Positions 5,476 through 10,479 of a stretch of DNA of 10,479 nucleotides are shown piece by piece. The DNA lies in contig DASUMP010000007.1 of the NCBI GenBank assembly GCA_036277635.1, positions 1 through 10,479 on the forward strand. The letters are read 5' to 3'. The stretch comes from DASUMP01 sp036277635. Lineage in GTDB: Bacteria > Actinomycetota > Acidimicrobiia > IMCC26256 > PALSA-610. Numbering within the stretch: the first letter of the stretch is position 1; each line of letters starts with the position of its first letter. Below the pieces are notes generated by a model. That model ran no database searches and was not told where the DNA came from. It saw nothing but the letters and a program-made list of their open reading frames with translations. A program made the translations under genes and the position numbers.

Positions 5476-8184
5476 TCAGCTCGTGCGGACGATCTCGCGC
5501 ACGTCGTAGGTCTCGATGACGTCGCCGGCCTTGAGGTCTTGGAAGTTCTCGAGGCCGATGCCGCACTCGAACCCTTCCCGCACCTCGCGCACGTCGTCCT
5601 TGAACCGCTTGAGCGTGGCGATCGAGCCGTTCCAGATGACGGTGCCGTCGCGCAGGAACCGCACCCGCGTGCCGCGGGTGACGACACCGTGGCGCACGTA
5701 GCAGCCCGCCACCCGACCGACGCGCGGCACGCTGAACACTTCGCGCACCTCGGCTTCGCCGGTGACGACCTCTTCGAACTCGGGCTTGAGCAGACCGATG
5801 AGCGCGGCGTTCACGTCTTCGAGCACGTTGTAGATGACCTCGTAGAGCCGCAGCTCCACGCCCTCTTGCTGCGCGAGCTCGCGCGCTTTGCGGTCGGGAC
5901 GCACGTTGAAGCCGATCACGGTGGCGTTGCTCACGAGCGCGAGGTTGATGTCGCTCTCGGTGATGCCGCCCACGCCGCGCTGCACGAACGACAGGCGCAC
6001 TTCGTCGTGCTCCTGGTCGAGCTTGCGCAGCGCGTCGCTCAACGCTTCGAGTGAACCCTGCACGTCGGCCTTCACGATCAGGTTGAGCGTGGCGACCTCG
6101 CCGCGCTGCACCATCGCGAAGATGTCTTCGAGTCGGGCGCCGCCGCCGAGCGTGGCGGGGTGCGCGAGCGACGCGGTGTGGCGGCGACGCGAGCGCGCCT
6201 CGGCCACGGTGCGCGCCACCTTGTCGGTGGGTGCGACCCGCAGCTCGTCGCCCGCGAGCGCGACGTCGTCGAGCCCCAACACCTCGACCGGCACCGACGG
6301 CCCGGCCTCGGCGATCGACGCCCCGTGCTCGTCGAACATGGCGCGGACCCGGCCCCACGCCGGACCGGCGACGATGGTGTCGCCGACGCGCAGGGTGCCG
6401 TCTTCGATGAGCACGGTGACCACCGGACCGCGTCCGGGGTCGAGGTTCGACTCCAGCACCGCGGCGCGAGCGGGCTTCTTCGGGTTCGCGACGAGGTCGT
6501 CGGCGATCTCGGCGTCGGAGACGAGCAGCAGTGCGTCGAGCAGCTCGTCGATGCCGAGGCCGATCGGCGCCGCGGTGTCGAGGACTATCGTGTCGCCGCC
6601 CCACTCCTCGGGGACGAGCTCGTTCTCGACGAGCTGCTGGCGAACGCGCGTCGCGTCGGCGTCTTCGCGATCGGCCTTCGTGACCGCGACGATGATCGGC
6701 ACCTCGGCGGCGCGGGCGTGCGCGATCGCCTCGACCGTCTGCGGCATCACGCCGTCGTCGGCGGCGACCACGAGCACCACGATGTCGGTGACGTTCGCGC
6801 CGCGTGCGCGCATGGCGGTGAACGCCTCGTGACCCGGGGTGTCGATGAACGTGATCGTGCGGTCGTTGCGGCGGGCCTGGTACGCGCCGATGTGCTGGGT
6901 GATGCCACCCGCCTCGCCGCTCACGACATCCGCGTGACGGATCGCGTCGAGCAGCGTGGTCTTGCCGTGGTCGACGTGACCCATGACGGTGACGACCGGC
7001 GGGCGCGGCTCGAGCAGCGCGTCGTCGTCTTCGTCGTCGTCGCCGGTGATGAGCGCGATCAGCTCGAGCTCTTGCTCCGCGCCGGGCTCGACGATGAGCA
7101 CCTGCGCGCCGAGCGTCTCGGCGATCAGCTCGATCATCTCGTCGGCGAGCGAGATCGTGGCCGTGGTCATCTCGCCCGCGTCGAACAGCAGTCGCACCAG
7201 GTCGGCCGGGGTGCGGTTGAGCTTCGGCGCCAGCTCTTGGATCGTGATGCCCCGCTGGACGACGATCTCGCCTTCGGGGACCGGCGCGTCGAGCGGCGTG
7301 AGGCGTTGCGCCTGCGCCGGCTCGAGGTCTTCCATCTGACGACGACGCTTCTTGCGCCGGCCGGGCCGCTGCGGGCGACCACGGCCGCCGGGACCGCCAC
7401 CGAAGGGGCCTCCCCCGCCGGGACCGCCACGACCGCCACCCGGGCCGCCGGGACCGCCACCGGGACGGCCGCGACCACCGGCGGGCGGCGCGAAACCGCC
7501 ACCACCACCGGGCGCGCCCCGACCACCACCGGGACTTCCCCCACGAGGACCACCGGGACCGCCGCGCGGACCACCCGGACCGCCGCCGGGACCGCTGCGC
7601 GGACCACCGGGACCGCGAGGCGGCGGCGGCGGGACGCGCATGCCGGGAGGCGGCGGGATCGGACGACCGGTGGCGCTGACCGGCGGCGCGCCGTCGGCCG
7701 CCGCGGCGGGACGCTCACCGGGATCGGCGGCCGCGGCGGGACGCTCGACCTGCGACGGACGGACACCGGGATCGGCCGCGCTGCGCTCGGGGGCGGCGGG
7801 CGCGGGCGCCGGCTCCACCCTCGGCGGCGGCGGGGTCATCTGCACCGCGCCGGTGGAGCGCACCACGCGGCGCGGGCTCGGCGCGGGTGCCGGCTCGGGC
7901 TCCGTGGCGACCACGGGCTCGGGTTCGGGCGCGACCTCGACCTTGGGCGGCTCGGGTGCGGGCGCGGGTTCGGGCGCCGGCGCCGGTTCGGGCTCGGGTT
8001 CGGGCTCGCGCTTGAGCCCCTTCTTGTCGGCCAGACGACGGACGCGATCGGCCAGCGGCTCGTCGATGCTGGACGAGTGGCTCTTCACGCCGATCTTGAG
8101 CTCTTCGGCGAGCTCGATGACGACGTGGTTCTCGACGCCCAGCTCGCGTGCGAGCTCGTAGACCCGGATCTTCTTCGTCGCCAA
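5476..8184 (-). CDS. infB: Translation initiation factor IF-2
   Basis: IF2 is the GTPase that brings formyl-Met-tRNA to the 30S subunit and promotes joining of the 50S. The 902 residues hold a first IF2_N module (about 4-55), a 220-residue disordered linker, a basic patch (RRKKRRR, 276-282) and a second IF2_N module (about 300-355). The G domain follows with G1 GHVDHGKT 402-409, G2 GGITQHIG 426-433 and G3 DTPGH 448-452. Domain II is at about 570-660, domain III at about 680-790 and the tRNA-binding domain at about 800-900. G4 reads TKAD (502-505) rather than NKxD, and the G5 region reads DTAAPIG (536-542) rather than the usual SAK. I chose TTG at 8184: AGGA sits 7 bases upstream and the family N-terminus (ATKKIRVYELARELG) starts there. 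TTG at 8190, overlapping the ylxR stop, is only one base from AGGA. Confidence 0.97.
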   Translation of the reverse strand: MATKKIRVYELARELGVENHVVIELAEELKIGVKSHSSSIDEPLADRVRRLADKKGLKREPEPEPEPAPAPEPAPAPEPPKVEVAPEPEPVVATEPEPAPAPSPRRVVRSTGAVQMTPPPPRVEPAPAPAAPERSAADPGVRPSQVERPAAAADPGERPAAAADGAPPVSATGRPIPPPPGMRVPPPPPRGPGGPRSGPGGGPGGPRGGPGGPRGGSPGGGRGAPGGGGGFAPPAGGRGRPGGGPGGPGGGRGGPGGGGPFGGGPGGRGRPQRPGRRKKRRRQMEDLEPAQAQRLTPLDAPVPEGEIVVQRGITIQELAPKLNRTPADLVRLLFDAGEMTTATISLADEMIELIAETLGAQVLIVEPGAEQELELIALITGDDDEDDDALLEPRPPVVTVMGHVDHGKTTLLDAIRHADVVSGEAGGITQHIGAYQARRNDRTITFIDTPGHEAFTAMRARGANVTDIVVLVVAADDGVMPQTVEAIAHARAAEVPIIVAVTKADREDADATRVRQQLVENELVPEEWGGDTIVLDTAAPIGLGIDELLDALLLVSDAEIADDLVANPKKPARAAVLESNLDPGRGPVVTVLIEDGTLRVGDTIVAGPAWGRVRAMFDEHGASIAEAGPSVPVEVLGLDDVALAGDELRVAPTDKVARTVAEARSRRRHTASLAHPATLGGGARLEDIFAMVQRGEVATLNLIVKADVQGSLEALSDALRKLDQEHDEVRLSFVQRGVGGITESDINLALVSNATVIGFNVRPDRKARELAQQEGVELRLYEVIYNVLEDVNAALIGLLKPEFEEVVTGEAEVREVFSVPRVGRVAGCYVRHGVVTRGTRVRFLRDGTVIWNGSIATLKRFKDDVREVREGFECGIGLENFQDLKAGDVIETYDVREIVRTS
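7376..7645 (-). repeat. Degenerate Gly/Pro/Arg-coding repeats in the infB linker
   Basis: This part of infB encodes about residues 180-270, built from variants of GGP, GPGGPRGG and GRGGPGGG. At DNA level the complementary strand repeats GGGACCGCCAC and GGACCACC with irregular spacing. It is in-frame coding low complexity typical of actinobacterial IF2, with Arg-Gly elements that may contact RNA. Such DNA is prone to slippage and length change between strains. Confidence 0.7.
7701..7746 (-). repeat. Direct repeat with 30-base period in infB
   Basis: The 16-base string CCGCGGCGGGACGCTC (plus strand) occurs exactly at 7701-7716 and 7731-7746, a 30-base shift that keeps frame. It encodes a duplicated ERPAAAADPG-like decapeptide (about residues 147-164). 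A weaker relative (ADPGVRP) lies just N-terminal. It looks like a recent in-frame tandem duplication in the linker. Confidence 0.65.
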
Positions 8185-8186
8185 AC

Positions 8187-8477
8187 TCAAATCCTGTTCG
8201 TGGTGGTCGGCGGTTCCGGCAGGCCGGTCGCCCAGCCTCCCAGTCTCGCGCGAACCCTTGCGATGTCGTCGTTCGTGAGGTCGTGGCGCAACGCCCGCCC
8301 GAGTGCTCGTCGGGCGAGCGCCCGGTCGAAGCACTCGACCGAGCAGCACCAGGCGCCGCGACCCGGACCCTGCCCCACCAGCACCTGCCCGTCGCGGGTG
8401 ACCGCGATGCGCAGCAGCTCGTGGGGGGCGGACCGGCGCCGGCAGCCGACGCAGGTCCGCACGGGGCCGGGCGTCAC
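8187..8477 (-). CDS. ylxR: YlxR family RNA-binding protein (RnpM-like)
   Basis: A 96-residue YlxR (DUF448) protein. The fold binds RNA, and the Bacillus member has been linked to modulation of RNase P. The sequence shows RTCVGCRRRSAPHELLRI at 7-24, a Cys pair followed by the conserved Leu-Arg, and then GQGPGRGAWCCS at 35-46, the GRGAYvC-type motif. A basic, Arg-rich helix and a short Pro/Thr tail follow. It is placed in the canonical slot between nusA and infB. The start is GTG at 8477, overlapping the nusA stop as GTGA; longer upstream extensions of the frame are only nusA in the wrong frame. Its last codons carry the AGGA that probably serves as the infB ribosome site, so the two are likely translationally coupled. 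Confidence 0.94.
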   Translation of the reverse strand: MTPGPVRTCVGCRRRSAPHELLRIAVTRDGQVLVGQGPGRGAWCCSVECFDRALARRALGRALRHDLTNDDIARVRARLGGWATGLPEPPTTTNRI

Positions 8478-9805
8478 GTCGTGTCGGGGTCGGTCTCCTC
8501 GATCGCCTGCTCGGCGGCGGCCCGGACCTCGGCGGGCTCGTCGTCGAGGTCGGTGTCGGACGCGAGGTCGTCGGCCGCCGTGTCGTCGGTGGAGGCTTCG
8601 ATGTGCATCGCCGCTTCCTCGGCCGGTGTGTCGGTGGTGTCGTTGCCACCCGGCTCGGCGGCGGGCTCGTCGCTCGCGCCGAGCGTCGCGTAGCCGGCCT
8701 CGGCGGCGGAGATCGCCTCGCCACCACCCGCGGGCTGGAACATCAGCTGGCCGGCGTCGCTCGTGAACCACTCGCCTTCGGCGTAGCCGTCGCCGCCGCC
8801 CGCTTCTTCTTCTGCGAGCTGCGTCTCACTCTTGATGTCGACGCGCCAGCCCGTGAGTCGCGCCGCGAGGCGCGCGTTCTGGCCGTCCTTGCCGATGGCG
8901 AGCGACAGCTGGAAGTCGGGGACGATCACTTCGGCGATGCCGGTGTCGTCGTGGAGGCGCACCTCGCGCACGCGCGCCGGCGCGAGCGCGCGCATCACGA
9001 AGTCGGGCTGGTCGTCGCTGAACGGGACGATGTCGACCTTCTCGCCCCGCAGCTCGGTGACCACCTGACGCACGCGCATGCCGCGCGCACCGACGCACGC
9101 GCCGACGGGGTCGACGTTGTTGTCGTTGGACGCGACCGCGAGCTTCGTGCGGTGCCCGGGCTCGCGCGCGATCGCCTTGATCTCGACGACACCGTCGACC
9201 AGCTCGGGGACCTCGAGCTCGAAGAGGCGACGGACGAGGCCGGGGTGCGTGCGCGACACGACGATCTGCGGGCCCTTGGCGGTCTTGCGCACCTCGACGA
9301 TGTACGCCTTCATGCGCGAGCCGTGGTCGTAGCGGTCGCCGGGGACCTGTTCTGCCTGCGGGAGCAGCGCTTCGACGCGCCCGAGGTCGAGCAGCGTGTA
9401 GCGGGCGTCGGTCTGTTGGATGATCCCGGTGACGATGTCGCCTTCGCGCCCGGCGTACTCCTCGTACTTCATCTCGCGCTCGGCCTCGCGGATGCGCTGC
9501 AGGATCACCTGCTTCGCGGTCTGCGCGGCGATGCGGCCGAAGTCTTCGGGCGTGTCGTCCCACTCCCGCACGACGTGGCCGTCTTCGTCGAGCTCCTGCG
9601 CGATCACCTGGATCTCGCCGGTGTCGGGGTAGATGACGACCTCGGCCTCTTCGGCGGCGTCGGGCATGCGCTTGTACGCGGTGACGAGCGCGTTCGCCAG
9701 CGCCTCGAACATGATCTCTTCGGAGATGCCCTTCTCGGTGGCCAGCGCGCGGAGCGCTTCGAGCATCTCGGCGTTGCGTTCGGCGTTCTTCTCGGCGTTC
9801 CTCAT
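8474..9805 (-). CDS. nusA: Transcription termination/antitermination factor NusA
   Basis: NusA binds RNA polymerase near the RNA exit channel and affects pausing, intrinsic termination and rRNA antitermination. The 443 residues contain the polymerase-binding N-terminal domain (about 14-118, with EWDDTPEDFGRIAAQTAKQVILQ at 81-103), an S1 domain (about 119-190), and KH1 and KH2 with GACVGARG at 235-242 and AIGKDGQN at 303-310. The last ~113 residues are a low-complexity tail with about 32 Asp/Glu and a single Arg; no AR repeats of the enterobacterial type are seen. Many actinobacterial NusA proteins stop soon after KH2, so the tail is an extension. ATG at 9805 overlaps the rimP stop as ATGA and has GGAGAG 9 bases upstream. 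An internal ATG (residue 14) matches the usual family start but lacks a ribosome site. Confidence 0.96.
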   Translation of the reverse strand: MRNAEKNAERNAEMLEALRALATEKGISEEIMFEALANALVTAYKRMPDAAEEAEVVIYPDTGEIQVIAQELDEDGHVVREWDDTPEDFGRIAAQTAKQVILQRIREAEREMKYEEYAGREGDIVTGIIQQTDARYTLLDLGRVEALLPQAEQVPGDRYDHGSRMKAYIVEVRKTAKGPQIVVSRTHPGLVRRLFELEVPELVDGVVEIKAIAREPGHRTKLAVASNDNNVDPVGACVGARGMRVRQVVTELRGEKVDIVPFSDDQPDFVMRALAPARVREVRLHDDTGIAEVIVPDFQLSLAIGKDGQNARLAARLTGWRVDIKSETQLAEEEAGGGDGYAEGEWFTSDAGQLMFQPAGGGEAISAAEAGYATLGASDEPAAEPGGNDTTDTPAEEAAMHIEASTDDTAADDLASDTDLDDEPAEVRAAAEQAIEETDPDTT

Positions 9806-10329
9806 GAGCGCGTGCTCTCCTGCTGGCGTCGGCGACCGCGCGACGGGCGGGGCGCGCGTGGCGCGGGGCCCCACTCGAACACGGTGCGGGCCTGGGTGAT
9901 GGAGTCGTAGGCGATGCGCTGCACCTCACCGTCGACCTCGACGGTGCACGCGTCGGCGTCGGCACCGGTGAGCGTGCCGCGCACCCGCTGCGCGACACCG
10001 TCGGCGCGGTGACGGATCGACACGGTCGCGCCGATCGCGCGTGCGAAGTGCTCGGGGCGCCGCAGCGGGCGCTCGATGCCGGGGCTGCTCACCTCGAGCA
10101 GGTACGGCCCGGAGAGCTGCTCGCACGCGTCGAGCGGCGCGGCGACGGCTTGGGTGGCGGCGGTGATGGTGTCGAGGTCGACGCCACCGTCGCGGTCGAC
10201 CGCGACGCGCAACGTGCGGGCCTTGCCGGCACCGCTCAGCTCGAGGTCGAACAGCTCGAGGCCGAGCTCGGCGAGGACGGGCTCGAGCACCTGGCGAACG
10301 GGCGCGAGCTGACGATCGTCGCTGGTCAT
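9802..10329 (-). CDS. rimP: Ribosome maturation factor RimP
   Basis: RimP binds early 30S intermediates and helps assemble the S12 and head region. The 175-residue product has the N-terminal alpha/beta domain with LELFDLELSG at 24-33 and the family signature EVSSPGIERPLRRPEHF at 79-95. The C-terminal SH3-like domain ends with ITQARTVFEW at 144-153. A basic Arg/Pro-rich tail closes the protein. The frame is open further upstream to an ATG at 10413, but the start at 10329 is firm: AGGAGGT (10335-10341) stands 5 bases before it, and the longer version would translate through a terminator hairpin. Its stop overlaps the nusA start as ATGA. It is the first gene of the cluster seen here and lies 61 bases after the T tract of the terminator. 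Confidence 0.95.
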   Translation of the reverse strand: MTSDDRQLAPVRQVLEPVLAELGLELFDLELSGAGKARTLRVAVDRDGGVDLDTITAATQAVAAPLDACEQLSGPYLLEVSSPGIERPLRRPEHFARAIGATVSIRHRADGVAQRVRGTLTGADADACTVEVDGEVQRIAYDSITQARTVFEWGPAPRAPRPSRGRRRQQESTRS

Positions 10330-10334
10330 CTCGC

Positions 10335-10341
10335 ACCTCCT
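10335..10341 (-). promoter_or_regulatory. rimP ribosome binding site AGGAGGT
   Basis: A near-perfect Shine-Dalgarno sequence with a 5-base spacer to the ATG at 10329. It is the strongest in the window and settles the rimP start against the upstream in-frame ATG. Confidence 0.8.
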
Positions 10342-10352
10342 CGATCGCCCGG

Positions 10353-10365
10353 GGGACTCGGTCCC
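10353..10365 (-). other. Small hairpin between terminator and rimP
   Basis: GGGAC (10353-10357), a 3-base loop and GTCCC (10361-10365) form a short perfect stem 11 bases upstream of the ribosome site. No T tract follows. It may simply space the ribosome site from the terminator structure. Confidence 0.3.
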
Positions 10366-10390
10366 GCTGCACCTCCCGCGTCCGCCCAAG

Positions 10391-10416
10391 AAAAAACGTG
10401 GGCCACGGCCCACGTT
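10391..10416 (-). terminator. Intrinsic terminator or attenuator upstream of rimP
   Basis: In RNA sense AACGTGGGC, loop CGTG and GCCCACGTT give a perfect 9-bp stem. The last two T of the stem run on into four more (six in a row, 10396-10391), then C and TT. The opposite strand has no T tract after the hairpin, so it acts on minus-strand transcription, the same direction as rimP. It either closes an upstream unit outside the window or sits in the rimP-nusA leader. Confidence 0.85.
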
Positions 10417-10445
10417 CCCTGCCGCCCAGGCGGGTGCCCGGCCGC

Positions 10446-10475
10446 GACTCCTCGAACGGATGCGAAGAGGGAGTC
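10446..10475. other. Inverted repeat GACTCC/GGAGTC at the right edge
   Basis: GACTCC (10446-10451) and GGAGTC (10470-10475) are perfect 6-base inverted repeats around an 18-base centre. One arm overlaps the candidate -10 box. It could be an operator-like dyad or chance; nothing else supports either view. Confidence 0.25.
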
Positions 10476-10477
10476 TA
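10472..10477 (-). promoter_or_regulatory. Candidate -10 box (TAGACT) for the rimP-nusA unit
   Basis: TAGACT fits TANNNT and holds the only TA dinucleotide between the window edge and the rimP start. A -35 element would lie outside the window. If used, transcription would begin near 10465 and the terminator would be inside the leader. The same bases can instead be read as a TAG stop codon (10475-10477) of an unseen upstream gene. Confidence 0.25.
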
Positions 10478-10479
10478 CC

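Noticed and set aside
7376..7645. CRISPR-like or intergenic tandem repeat
   Set aside because: The units are short, irregular and in frame within infB. They encode the Gly/Pro/Arg linker and have no regular spacers.
8185..8727. Upstream extension of the infB frame to an ATG at 8727
   Set aside because: It would overlap all of ylxR and the nusA tail and add about 181 Pro/Arg/Thr-rich residues before the conserved IF2_N start. The AGGA-spaced TTG fits better.
6160..8766. Plus-strand open frame of 868 codons
   Set aside because: It is antisense to infB, ylxR and the end of nusA. The repetitive Thr/Gly/Arg stretch is only the complement of the IF2 linker, and no family is recognised.
10330..10413. 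Longer rimP starting at the ATG at 10413
   Set aside because: It would translate the terminator hairpin and T tract and adds no family sequence. AGGAGGT before 10329 decides the start.
10450..10457. Possible tRNA T-loop (GTTCGAGG on the minus strand) near the right edge
   Set aside because: The flanking bases do not form the 5-bp T stem, and there is no acceptor stem or CCA-like end.

Overview
The window is a run of eleven housekeeping genes, all on the minus strand, in the conserved bacterial order rimP - nusA - ylxR - infB - ylxP (DUF503) - rbfA - nrnA - truB - ribF - rpsO - pnp, read from the right end to the left. Only pnp is incomplete; it runs off the left edge. The DNA is very GC-rich (about 70% by eye) and GTG starts are frequent. 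IF2 carries a long Pro/Glu then Gly/Pro/Arg-rich N-terminal linker, and RNase PH-type PNPase follows rpsO. Together these suggest a high-GC actinobacterium. The class Acidimicrobiia is my guess from overall sequence flavour and is not proven. I see no mobile element, CRISPR array, rRNA or tRNA.

Layout. 10330-10479 is the rimP leader side and holds a strong intrinsic terminator pointing the same way as the genes. 9802-10329 rimP, 8474-9805 nusA, 8187-8477 ylxR and 5476-8184 infB form a translation and transcription block with 4-base overlaps or 2-base gaps. 5105-5398 ylxP, 4674-5108 rbfA, 3694-4677 nrnA, 2784-3683 truB and 1819-2787 ribF continue with GTGA overlaps or very short gaps. A 120-base gap (1699-1818) then carries the best internal promoter candidate and a hairpin ahead of rpsO (1441-1698). 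A 174-base gap (1267-1440) full of inverted repeats separates rpsO from pnp (1-1266). No gene-free stretch exceeds 300 bases.

How it works together. RimP and RbfA mature the 30S subunit, S15 is a primary 16S rRNA binder, IF2 brings initiator tRNA, and TruB makes pseudouridine 55 in tRNA. NusA controls pausing and termination, YlxR is an RNA-binding accessory protein, NrnA and PNPase degrade RNA, and RibF makes FMN and FAD.

The protein content is ordinary. What deserves a second look is non-coding: a terminator ahead of the nusA operon with no TA dinucleotide between it and rimP, so no sigma70-type -10 there; an S15-style hairpin with a G-U/G-C pair step in the rpsO leader; and a hairpin that buries the Shine-Dalgarno sequence of pnp. 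A shared GGTAGnCTC motif sits at both candidate promoter sites. In IF2, two G-domain motifs (G4 and G5) depart from the usual sequence.
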